Of a DNA stretch of 36,890 bases, positions 1 through 8,200 are shown piece after piece. Both the position numbers and the translations under genes were made by a program. The notes beneath the pieces were generated by a model that was given only the letters and a program-made list of their open reading frames with translations, was not told the origin of the DNA and searched no databases. Source of the stretch: Adonisia turfae CCMR0081. GTDB taxonomy: Bacteria; Cyanobacteriota; Cyanobacteriia; Phormidesmidales; Phormidesmidaceae. Where the stretch lies: NCBI RefSeq assembly GCF_011009555.1, contig NZ_QXHD01000004.1:405114-442003 (forward strand), read 5' to 3'. The stretch's first letter is position 1. Every line of letters begins with the position of its first letter.

Positions 1-8
1 AAGTGGCA

Positions 9-57
9 AGTAACGAGTAACGAGTAATGAGTAACGAGTAACGAGTAACGGGTAACG
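9..57. repeat. Tandem heptamer repeat (GTAACGA-type)
   Basis: About six to seven head-to-tail copies of a 7-bp unit close to GTAACGA, with single-base variants (GTAATGA, GTAACGG). This is the class of short tandem repeat common between cyanobacterial genes. Related units recur at 451-486 and, in the opposite orientation, at about 505-565 and 1147-1170, so the repeats bracket the first two genes of the window. Confidence 0.85.
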
Positions 58-86
58 GCTAGTGGGTTTGGGTTTGGGGGGTGTTT

Positions 87-452
87 ATGGGTGATCGGAT
101 TAGTATTCAGGAAAGGTCTGAGTTATTTGCGGTTAGGGTGGTTAGGGCTTATGGGGAGTTGAGTAGACGATCGTTTGATGATGCTGGAAAGGTTTTGTCT
201 AAGCAGTTTTTGAGGGCTGGGACGAGTATTGGGGCGAATTGTGCTGAGGCTGAATTTGCTCAGTCGCGTAAGGATTTTATTTCGAAGTATTCGATTGCTC
301 TAAAGGAGGCGTCGGAGTGTCGTTATTGGATCAAATTATTGATTACGTCTGGAATTGTTGTCGAACAACAATTCTCGCCAATGCTTTCGGAATTGAATAG
401 CATTCTTGGGATTCTTGTGTCGAGCATCAAAACTTTGAAACAGGAGAAGTAG
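87..452 (+). CDS. Four-helix-bundle (S23/IVP-type) protein
   Basis: A protein of about 121 residues with the pattern of the S23-type four-helix-bundle family: an aliphatic first helix, then the signature region LRAGTSIGANCAEAEFAQSR (about residues 45-64) and KDFISKYSIALKEASECRYW, then a last helix that pairs leucines and isoleucines. The family was first described from 23S rRNA intervening sequences; members are cytoplasmic and mostly of unknown function, and relatives (Avd) partner diversity-generating reverse transcriptases. I chose the ATG at 87 because a GGGGGG stretch lies just upstream; a GTG at 81 is in frame. The gene is flanked by heptamer repeats and followed by a reverse-transcriptase fragment. 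Family membership is fairly sure; function is not known. Confidence 0.8.
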   Translation: MGDRISIQERSELFAVRVVRAYGELSRRSFDDAGKVLSKQFLRAGTSIGANCAEAEFAQSRKDFISKYSIALKEASECRYWIKLLITSGIVVEQQFSPMLSELNSILGILVSSIKTLKQEK

Positions 453-565
453 CAAGTAACAAGTAGCAAGTAGCGAGTAATAGATAGAAACTCTACAGAC
501 TCAAACTTTTTACTTACTACTTTTGACTAAACTTTTTACTTTTTACTTGCTACTTCTTACTTTTC
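451..565. repeat. Inverted heptamer repeats downstream of the four-helix-bundle gene
   Basis: Units such as GTAACAAGTAGCAAGTAGC (about 454-472) are followed by complementary units such as TTTACTTGCTACTTCTTAC (about 542-560). The two blocks could fold into a long imperfect stem that may end transcription of the preceding gene. The right block also supplies the first codons of the open frame that continues into the reverse-transcriptase fragment, so those codons are probably not ancestral coding sequence. Confidence 0.6.
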
Positions 566-588
566 ACTTTCCCATAACCCATCCCAGC

Positions 589-1134
589 AAGGTATTGGCT
601 TTAGTAGGATTCTACCTGCGCCGGTTTGTCGATACGGGCAATGAATATGTGGACATCGTACGGGGAATTTCTTTGGGATGTCCGTTGTCACCGTTAATGG
701 GGGCGTTGTATTTGAAACCGTTGGATGATCGCATGGCGGCTTTGGGGTGTTTTTATGTTCGGTTTATGGACGATTGGGTGGTATTGGCGGAAACTCGGTG
801 GAAATTACGGAAAGCGGTGAAAGCGATCAACGAGGAGTTGGCCGCGTTACGTGTGGAAAAACATCCTGACAAAACCTTTATCGGACGTATTGACAAGGGG
901 TTTGATTTTCTAGGGTATTGGTTTTCGCCGGGGAGGGTGGGCGTGGCGAAAAAGACCGTTGACCGGATGTTGGACAAGGTGTCTCGGCTTTATGAGCAAG
1001 GTGTGGATCGGATCTGCATTGAGACATATGTGAATCGGTGGTGGCAGTGGGTTAGAGGGGGGATGGGTGGGGTGTTGTTATCATGGTCGGGTGTGAGTTT
1101 GCTGGGTGATGCGGTGCGTTACGGCGAGGCCTAA
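589..1134 (+). pseudogene. Reverse transcriptase fragment, truncated at the 5' end
   Basis: The frame shows only the central and rear part of a reverse transcriptase. Visible are a motif-4-like RGISLGCPLSPLMGALYL, the catalytic box YVRFMDDWVVLAE (MDD aspartates), the following KHPDKTF segment and the FDFLGY motif, then a basic thumb-like region ending in WWQWVRGGMGG. The fingers and the first palm aspartate are missing. The upstream codons come from heptamer repeats, and the stop codon lies inside a dispersed hairpin repeat (1113-1140), so both ends look damaged. The group is uncertain: the box before the active site is LGCPLSP, not the QG...SP of group II maturases and not the SQ of DGR enzymes. 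It is probably inactive; the open frame without internal stops suggests recent decay. Confidence 0.7.
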
Positions 1135-1140
1135 CGCACC
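1113..1140. repeat. REP-like hairpin (GGTGCGTTA...TAACGCACC)
   Basis: Perfect 9-bp arms GGTGCGTTA and TAACGCACC around a 10-base loop, followed by CTAC. Hairpins of this kind are dispersed between genes in many cyanobacteria. It covers the end of the reverse-transcriptase fragment and lies between two convergent genes, where it could act as a bidirectional terminator. Confidence 0.75.
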
Positions 1141-1169
1141 CTACCTGGCTACTTTTTACTTTTTACTCG

Positions 1170-2315
1170 TTATTGAATAGTGAACTGGTAGTCTGCGTCC
1201 TCGGTAGTTGTTGTTTGTGCCATATAGACGCTTTGCCCCTGTTGGGCATATGTATTTTGGATGTTTGGATAGGCATTTTCGACGTACCATTTGCGTTGTT
1301 CGCCTTCACCCCAGTCCCGTAACCAAATGATTACCTTCGCTGTGGTCAATCCTGAGTAAGCTTTTAGTGGGACCTGCGTGGGGTCGTCGCCGCCGCCGCC
1401 GATTGTCGTAGTAGTACTTACCGTGAATCCCTCTCCTCTGATTGCTTCATGTCTGACATCTTTCACGATCTTAGAATCGGCGTGATCTCCATTAGTGCTT
1501 TGTGTGAAGACTTCATAGTTTGCATTCGATAAAAACATTGGATTTTCTTCATCGTTTGTGATGGCCCATCTTCCAATGTCTGCGTTTATCTCTCGTCGTG
1601 CTTCGTTGATTGCGGATGCCATGCCTTGGTCAGTTGTAAAACGTGTTGATGTGAATGTGCCGGCTTGGTCATGGTCATAACTGTCGTTTACTCCATACTG
1701 TATGACGTCTGCTATGCGTCTTAATAGGATGGATTGAGTTACCTTTGGGCCATGGTTGTTTGTTGCGTGCCATTTGTCTCCGGACTTTTGCTTCTCATAT
1801 GCTTGCCTCATGCCCTTAATTATATTCTCATTGTTATGGCTGGTTATACGTGCCTTAATAGTCGTTAAGGGCATGGTCTGTAGGTTCTCTTCGTCCGGTC
1901 TTTGGGGTTGGTAATCGGTATTATTGTCGCTAGCTTTTTGGTCGTGGTCGTTGTTGTAGGGCTGCCCTTTGACATCATTATTATCGTTCGCGGTGTTGGT
2001 TTGGTTTGTGGAGTCATTTATGGGGATGTCCCAGTTATATTCGTCAGCCGATAAGTCCAGCTGACGCGTTCTATGCATGTTTTGATTAATGTCGATTGTC
2101 GATGTACTTCCTGAATTACCGCTGAGAGAATTTTGTGTCGAGGGGTTGAGGTGGTTGGGGGTAGACTGCGCCCGACGGCCCCTAGTGCGCCCTCGGTGTC
2201 TCTCCTTGTTTTTTTTAGCTATTTTTTTCTGCTTTGTTTTTGATTTTTTCGTGCTCCATTCGGAGGAGGACGATGGAACGCTTGGGTTTCCTGAACCTTG
2301 CTTTTTGTTATTCAT
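1170..2315 (-). CDS. Candidate toxin with C-terminal RNase A-like domain
   Basis: 381 residues, no signal peptide and no membrane segment. Residues 1-60 are strongly basic and Ser-rich (KKSKTKQKKIAKKNKERHRG, then RRAQSTP), residues about 60-165 are Asn/Asp/Gln-rich and look disordered. From about 178 to 352 the sequence follows the pattern of the bacterial RNase A-like domain known from CdiA-CT toxins: H183 and H188 in HATNNHGPKVTQSILLRRI, then FTSTRFTTDQGMASAINEA ... IGRW, a Gly-rich turn, KVIIWLRD and WYVENAYPN with Y349. A Thr seen near the Tyr in characterised members appears as Asn here. Such enzymes cut RNA in target cells. It is the last gene of the minus-strand toxin locus, after the 735-residue gene; an AGGA ribosome site precedes the ATG. 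The cargo role is inferred from context; the domain call rests on pattern by eye. Confidence 0.6.
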   Translation of the reverse strand: MNNKKQGSGNPSVPSSSSEWSTKKSKTKQKKIAKKNKERHRGRTRGRRAQSTPNHLNPSTQNSLSGNSGSTSTIDINQNMHRTRQLDLSADEYNWDIPINDSTNQTNTANDNNDVKGQPYNNDHDQKASDNNTDYQPQRPDEENLQTMPLTTIKARITSHNNENIIKGMRQAYEKQKSGDKWHATNNHGPKVTQSILLRRIADVIQYGVNDSYDHDQAGTFTSTRFTTDQGMASAINEARREINADIGRWAITNDEENPMFLSNANYEVFTQSTNGDHADSKIVKDVRHEAIRGEGFTVSTTTTIGGGGDDPTQVPLKAYSGLTTAKVIIWLRDWGEGEQRKWYVENAYPNIQNTYAQQGQSVYMAQTTTTEDADYQFTIQ

Positions 2316-2631
2316 AGTTGATTCCTACTACTCGGATTTCACTGTTCTGTTCTGCGCTTGCGCTCTGGTCGTTTATCTCCAGCTGCGTCTTGCACGAAGC
2401 ATTTATGGCTCTGCATGGTTGTGCATCGTTATACGTCCGCTTTGTCGGTTTGATGGGTAATCGGTTCCGTTGCCTATGTCCCACTTCGTATGCCTGGGCT
2501 TCAAAATCTCCACCTGTATTTCCTCACCTCACGCGCGTGTCGTAAACCAATCCATCTATTTGTGTCCTCCTTGGCCGTGATCACAGTCCGACTAGACTGA
2601 GTGTTTGCTGTATATTTGTGTGTCTCACCAG
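2316..2631. other. Intergenic gap between the two small toxin-locus genes
   Basis: 316 bases with no convincing gene on either strand. The short open frames here read through the flanking genes and lack family features or good ribosome sites. No strong hairpin terminator was seen, so read-through from the 735-residue gene into the 381-residue gene is possible. Confidence 0.5.
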
Positions 2632-4839
2632 CTATGTCACCTGCTGTGCACGACGTAACGCCCGATCCGCCGAATCATCCTTCAGGGCCGTACGGCGACG
2701 CTGGCTTTCATGCTTATCCACCACATCATCCGGGATATACCCCCCCTGCGCCCTCTCCTCAGCCGTCGCCTCTCCTTGCCTCGGTACATATCGCGTCTCT
2801 CCTTCTTTTGTAATCACTGCAAAAATCTTGCGATTGTGTTTAACATCAAACTTTGGCGCATCATTACGCATCGCATTCACCGGACCCAGGGGAACAGTTA
2901 GACTGATCGCCCCATCCTCCACATATCTCCCTTCCGAACGCTCCTTGGCCGTCGCCTGACTCTGCTTCGGCCAATACTGGGTACTACCATCATCGGCAGT
3001 CACCGCAAACAGATCCCGCTGCTGACCAAAGTCATATCTAGGCAAACTGTCAAGCACCTCCTCCACGATCGAATCTTTCTCCGGTATATATTTCCCCCTC
3101 AGCAATTCCTGTTCTGTCGCCTCACTTTGAAGGGGCAGATATTCCGTCTTCTGTTTCCCAAACCCATTGGTGAGTGTGGTAGCAAACACCGTTCGACCCG
3201 AGGGAAACTCTGTGACCGTTGATCGCTTATACTGCGAGGCTTCTTCGATGGTATTTACCGGATCTTTGACCGCAAATCCCGCCAGATATCGCCCTTCGGC
3301 TAGCTCTTGGGCCGTAGCCTGGTTCCTTTTGGGAAAATATTGAACACTACCATCGGCTGCTTTCGCGGCAAACAGTTTGCGATCTGGATTATCTGAGTCT
3401 TTTCGGGATGGTTGAAATAATTCTTCCCCCGCGATTGAGGCTTTCTCTGGAATATACTTCCCAGCATTAAGCTCCTCCATTGTAGCCTCACTTTGTCGAG
3501 GCAGATATTCTGTTTTTATTTTGTTACCATCGCTGTCTAGTACGGCTGTAGCATATACAGTCCGTCCTGTACGAAACTCTGTTACCGTAGGACGGTCTCC
3601 GTCTAACTCAGATGGCTCCAATAGCCGATTGACGGGAGCTTTTGCGGCAAATCCGTCCAAATATCGGCCTTCTGCCAGTTCTTGGGCCGTGGCCTGATTC
3701 TTGCGAGGTAAGTATTGAGGTTTGCCATCTGCTCCTGCGGTGGGAAACAGCGTGCGATCTCGATTATCCGGGTCAGATTGGGATGGCTCGTCCAGCACCT
3801 CCCCCGCGATTGAGGCTTTCTCTGGAATATACTTGCCAGCATTGAGTTCTTCTATGGTGGCCTCACTTTGTCGAGGCAGATATTCGAGCTTGGTCTCTTC
3901 GCCTGTATTGCTCAATGCTGCGGTGGCAAATAACGTCCGCCCTGTTCTGGCTTCAGTGGTAGTAGCTGGCTTGCCGTTCAGGTCCGCTGGATTTTTGAGC
4001 TTGTTTACCGGGTCCTTGGCAGCAAATCCCTCTAAATATCGCCCTTCCGCCAGTTCTTTGGCCGTGGCCTGATTCTTTTTGGGCACATATTGAATACTGC
4101 CGTCTGGTGCCTGGGTGGCAAACAGTTTGCGATTGTTGTTATCGTCGTCAAACTTGGGAGGCTGATCTAATTCGTCGCCTACGTTGGAAGATTTTTCTGG
4201 AATATATTTCCCAGCACTTAACTCCAGTGGGGATGCCTCACTCTGGCGCGGAAGATATTCTATTTTCTCTTTACCTGGACTGTTTGTTGTTGTGGCAAAT
4301 AATTTGCGCCCTGTCTTGGCATCGGTGACGGTGGGTTGCTCAAAGTTTGATGCATCAGCAATGGTATTCACCGGCTCGCTGCGGACCGACTCATCTTCCA
4401 CAAAGTTTCCCGCCTCGATTTCAGACTCACTGGCTTGACTCCGAGCTGGCAGGTACTTTGTTTTTCCCCCCTCGGTAACCGGATAGATCATCCGTCCTTT
4501 GCCCAGATCGATTTTGGGCTTCGGTGTTTTGGCGGACTGAGCCTGACTGCCATCCTGAATAGCCTTTTGTCGCCGTAACCCCGGCGGCTTTGCCACCGTA
4601 ATTGTTGAACTTCGTGAGACTACGGCATTCGCTCTTGCCTGTCGCGCTTCCACCCGCCCTAATGTGGGAGCACTCTGACTGCGGGACCGCCGAGGGGCTC
4701 CTCCTGAGCTATCACTGTTGCCGCCTTGGGTTAAGCGACGGCGGCTGGCACGACTCTTGAGGAGCTTTGCGCTTTGGCTTCGTTTAAGCGCATCTTGCTT
4801 CTTTTTACGTTTTATTTTTTTCGTACGTTGGCTAGGCAT
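2632..4839 (-). CDS. Basic N-terminus plus ten-unit repeat protein, unknown function
   Basis: 735 residues, no signal peptide or membrane segment. Residues 1-110 are Lys/Arg/Ser/Gln-rich, including KKIKRKKKQDALKR and RRSRSQSAPT. From about 115 to 707 there are about ten repeats with the consensus R.LFAT...DG..(Q/E)YLPR.(S/N)QAT..EL..G(R/K)Y(I/L). Two alternating types are seen: units beginning TGRT and ending in YIPEK, and units beginning DR.LF and ending in EGRYL..FA.K.PVN, giving a supra-repeat of about 115 residues. I do not recognise the family. A strong GAGGTGAG ribosome site lies just before the ATG. It is co-directional with the TcA-like gene and with the RNase-like gene, whose N-terminus is similar in composition. 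It could be cargo, an adaptor for delivery, or a filament-like structural protein; none of these is shown by the sequence. Confidence 0.75.
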   Translation of the reverse strand: MPSQRTKKIKRKKKQDALKRSQSAKLLKSRASRRRLTQGGNSDSSGGAPRRSRSQSAPTLGRVEARQARANAVVSRSSTITVAKPPGLRRQKAIQDGSQAQSAKTPKPKIDLGKGRMIYPVTEGGKTKYLPARSQASESEIEAGNFVEDESVRSEPVNTIADASNFEQPTVTDAKTGRKLFATTTNSPGKEKIEYLPRQSEASPLELSAGKYIPEKSSNVGDELDQPPKFDDDNNNRKLFATQAPDGSIQYVPKKNQATAKELAEGRYLEGFAAKDPVNKLKNPADLNGKPATTTEARTGRTLFATAALSNTGEETKLEYLPRQSEATIEELNAGKYIPEKASIAGEVLDEPSQSDPDNRDRTLFPTAGADGKPQYLPRKNQATAQELAEGRYLDGFAAKAPVNRLLEPSELDGDRPTVTEFRTGRTVYATAVLDSDGNKIKTEYLPRQSEATMEELNAGKYIPEKASIAGEELFQPSRKDSDNPDRKLFAAKAADGSVQYFPKRNQATAQELAEGRYLAGFAVKDPVNTIEEASQYKRSTVTEFPSGRTVFATTLTNGFGKQKTEYLPLQSEATEQELLRGKYIPEKDSIVEEVLDSLPRYDFGQQRDLFAVTADDGSTQYWPKQSQATAKERSEGRYVEDGAISLTVPLGPVNAMRNDAPKFDVKHNRKIFAVITKEGETRYVPRQGEATAEERAQGGYIPDDVVDKHESQRRRTALKDDSADRALRRAQQVT

Positions 4840-4882
4840 AATCTCACCTCTTGGTGATTAGAGAGATTTATTTGTTCCAGAT

Positions 4883-4898
4883 CCCCTCCTGGGAGGGG
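4883..4898. repeat. Small GC-rich palindrome
   Basis: CCCCTCC and GGAGGGG arms around TG, upstream of the 735-residue gene. It lies in a promoter/leader position and may be part of the REP cluster that fills 4870-5240. Confidence 0.5.
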
Positions 4899-4933
4899 TG
4901 GGTTTCTTGAGAGGGATAGGTTCTCCTGGTGTT

Positions 4934-5133
4934 GGTTCCCCTTGCCAAGGCTACCGTGTATACACATCTCGGAAGTGAGTTCAAAATCCTGCATTACCCC
5001 CCTCAATCCCCCCTTGGTAAGGGGGGAAGATCCGGTTCTCCCCCTTACCAAGGGGGAGTTAGAGGGGGTAATGCAACCGAAAACGCTAGTTTCCAGTACT
5101 TGTGTGTACACCGTAGCCTTGCCAAGGGGAACC
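4934..5133. repeat. Nested inverted-repeat element (MITE- or REP-like)
   Basis: A 200-bp element whose ends are near-perfect 33-bp inverted repeats (4934-4966 and 5101-5133, starting GGTTCCCCTTGCCAAGGCTA). Inside is a second pair of arms, 4991-5027 and 5038-5074 (GCATTACCCCCCTCAATCCC and its near complement), around a tiny centre at about 5028-5037. The whole could fold into a cruciform or long RNA hairpin. It has no room for a transposase, so it would be a non-autonomous element. It separates the TcA-like gene from the small candidate cargo genes and could either terminate or process the transcript. Confidence 0.8.
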
Positions 5134-5184
5134 GTCAGGGAGGGGTCTGGATAACTTGCGCTAACGACCGAAGACCCCTCCGTT

Positions 5185-5236
5185 GGTTCCCCTTACGCTA
5201 CGCTTTAGCGCATGCCCTTTGGGCTATAGGGGAACC
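5185..5236 (-). terminator. Hairpin 9 bp downstream of the TcA-like stop codon
   Basis: Arms GGTTCCCC (5185-5192) and GGGGAACC (5229-5236), with a smaller inner stem in CGCTACGCTTTAGCG. The same 8-bp arms recur at 4934 and 5126, so the hairpin belongs to a REP cluster. Its position just after the toxin stop codon suggests transcript ending or 3'-end protection; there is no T-run typical of an intrinsic terminator. Confidence 0.5.
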
Positions 5237-5244
5237 GATGCTAG

Positions 5245-8200
5245 CTAAACCTTCGCTTTATAAACCAGGACCATCTCGGCATTCTTTAAGGTGCTGCCAT
5301 CGCCCTTGAGCATAAAGGTCCAGCTGCTGCCGTTTTGGCCCACGTTGATGGTGTGGGGTTGCAGGTAGGTGTTGTTGGGCACCTGTAGATCATCGTTGAT
5401 GGTAAAGATCGCTCCACCTTGGTCGTCGGCGTATTCATAGTGCATAAACAGGCCAATAATCTTGCTGCTGCTCATATTGGGGAACATGTCGCGGGTAAAG
5501 GTAATCTCGGCTTTATCTACATCGCCGCTGGTCAAGGCTGCCCACTGATCGGGGAAGTTGTAGGCCAGGTCAAAGAAGCTGGTGGCATGGTACGGTTTCA
5601 GTACGCCTTTGACTTCGTTGGCAAAGCGGCTGCCGCCTTGCTTGGCGGTATAGCGCAGCTTGACGGTGACATCCAACAAGTCTGCCGGGTTGTAGGACCC
5701 TTTCATGCCATTGAGTTCTAAGCGCCAGTTGGAGACGGCTCCAGTGCCTTCAAAGGGCAGATAGCGCTCATCGCCAAAGTTCAGCTCAAACATGCCGTTG
5801 TTTTCGGTGTATTGATCCACATGGGAGAGGGCCACTTGCTGGTTAGCGCGCCAGTTGACGCGGACATTGGGGGTGGCTTCATTGGAGGGATCAATCAGGT
5901 GTTTCACTGCTTTGATGTCCGCTGCCATGACCAGTTTGCTGCTGAGCTGGCTCAGGGTGGCATTTACCTGCTGCCCTTCGCCCACATCAAAGGCCAGGGA
6001 GACGGTTTTGATCTGGCGGTTGTAATGTCCGGGAAAATCATAGTCAAATAACTCTTCTGATAGTCGGAACTGGCAGAACCCTTTAGTCTTGAGATTTAAT
6101 AGCGCCATGGGGTCGAGTTCCAATAGCGAGATACTCTTGGTGATTTCCAGACGACGGCTATCGGTTTCTCGATAGGCCTTTTCTAGACGATCCAGGTCAT
6201 GACCCAGGCTATTACCCGACAGCAGTCCCTTGCGCTGGCTATCCCAATACATGCCGTTAATGTAGTTCACCTGGCTGGCGGCAACGCCTTTTTCAAAGAC
6301 AAAGGCTTGTTCTGCCTGTTTGGCGTAATCGTGGGCCAGCTTATAGGTTTGGAAGTATAGGCCCGAGATTTTGCCACTCATCCAACTGTAGAGTTGCGCA
6401 GTGGAGAACTTATTCTTCATGAAATCGGCAATGGCGTGGTGGTTTTCGATGTCCTTTTCGTGGATGATTTTTTCTTGCTTTGCGATCGCAAGCTGATGTT
6501 GCTGCGATTGAATCTGATACTCCAGCTGTTGGATTTCACTGGTTGCCATCATTTTTTGCAGAGCCCAATCCTGCGCTGAGCGTTTGAACTGGGCCGCCAC
6601 ACCAGCGACCTCGCCCCCCATACTCAGGGCCTCAGCTCCAGATTGAATGGCCTCACCGAATTGGGCCAACATGGACCCAATATCTTCCCCACCAGTGGTG
6701 ACACCAAAGCTGAAGGGACCCGCCGTAAACTGCGGCACGATGTAGGAAAGACCAGACATGTATTTACTCAATGCGGTCACCCCATGCAATGTGGCCGCAA
6801 TCCCCATCATGGACAGCTGTGTCAGTTCTTCGGGTAGATAGCCCTCATCAATCAGATCGGCATAGTGGGTTTCCTGTTGCTCGGCCCCCAGTTTAGTTTC
6901 CTGCAAATTCAGCAAAGATTGCTCGGCTTCCTGAATGGCCTCTTCCTTTAACAGTGTGGTGAGGTCAAGCAGTATGGATTCTTGTTTGTTCTGTAAAAGG
7001 CTTAGTTCTTCAGCATCTTTCTTCTCCAGCGCGGAGAGTAGAGCGTCGCTAAAGCCATTGAGCTTGGTCACCAGTTCCCGCGCCTTGGCCATCAGGGAAC
7101 TAAAGCGATAGTCGGGCACCGTCGCCGCACCAGCCGCCATAGCAGCGGCGGCAGCCATGCCCCCACTGCCAGCCACGGCACTGACCAGGGCCATGGGATC
7201 GATGGGGGGCTGGAACAGTGGCAAGGGCTGGGCCACACCGTCAATGTTTAGACAAGCCCGAATTTTACCCAGGCGATCTTCTACTCGGGTCCAGTACTCG
7301 GTGAACAGCTCGTTTTCTGGTAGGTAGAAATAGGGATTAGTGATGGTATCAAACTGGGTAGCAGCAAAGCTCAGGCTTTGTTCATAATCGACCACTCCAT
7401 CGGTGACTGTGTTTTCTAGATCAATCAGGAAATCATAAGCTTCATTGGGATCTACCGAATTGCCGTCTTGATCGGTGTAGAAATCACTGTAGTTCTTAGT
7501 GGACTCCAGTACCACACGGCCCATATTCTTGGGTTTTTCACCTAAGATGTCATAGGCCAAAATGTACAGCATCCGTGCTTCATTAATGCTCTCGCGGGTG
7601 TACTGTCGGAAGAGCATATCACCCCAGTCCAGCAAGTTGTCGATATAGCGCATAACGATCGCTTTGCGATAGGCAATGGGACGCAGGGCTGCAATGGCAT
7701 GGGGATCAAAGGGATCGTCTAAGTATTCTGCTAACTGAGCACTGTAATTGCGCATCAGCTCAAGACGAGAATCAAGAATTTTAATGATTGCCACTACTTC
7801 TAGCATTTCACTTTGCCAAGTGGCCAACAACTCGTCAGCAGTGGTTGCGAGATTGTTGATGGCTGACTCGAGATCAGTGACATATTCCCAGGTTGCAATA
7901 GTAGACAGATCTGTCCCAGAGGCATCCTCGTATGTATCTAGATCTTCTTGGCCGAGAAACACCTTCTGGTAGCCAGCTAACATGCTATCTAGATTGGTTA
8001 GAGCCGTTCGAGCAGTTGCCACTGTATCCGTACTGGTAAGAGCCTCAAAGGCGTCTAAATCGTTGGTGAGGGTAGTCAGCAATGCATCCGGATCGACCGC
8101 CAGGAACGGGAGAAACTTCCAGTAATCAGATATTGCCGTGGGGTCGAAGATATATTCGTACCACTTTTTGGCATATTCAAACTGTTGATCCGTATTTAAG

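Noticed and set aside
1..1170. A diversity-generating retroelement
   Set aside because: The RT lacks the fingers and first palm motifs and has LGCPLSP where DGR enzymes have an SQ-type motif; I saw no template/variable repeat pair with adenine-specific changes.
2316..2631. Plus-strand frames of 70-123 codons
   Set aside because: They run antisense into the flanking toxin-locus genes and have no recognisable domain.
1170..5245. Many plus-strand frames opposite the repeat protein and the RNase-like protein
   Set aside because: They are antisense images of the repeat units, with similar sequences recurring at each unit.
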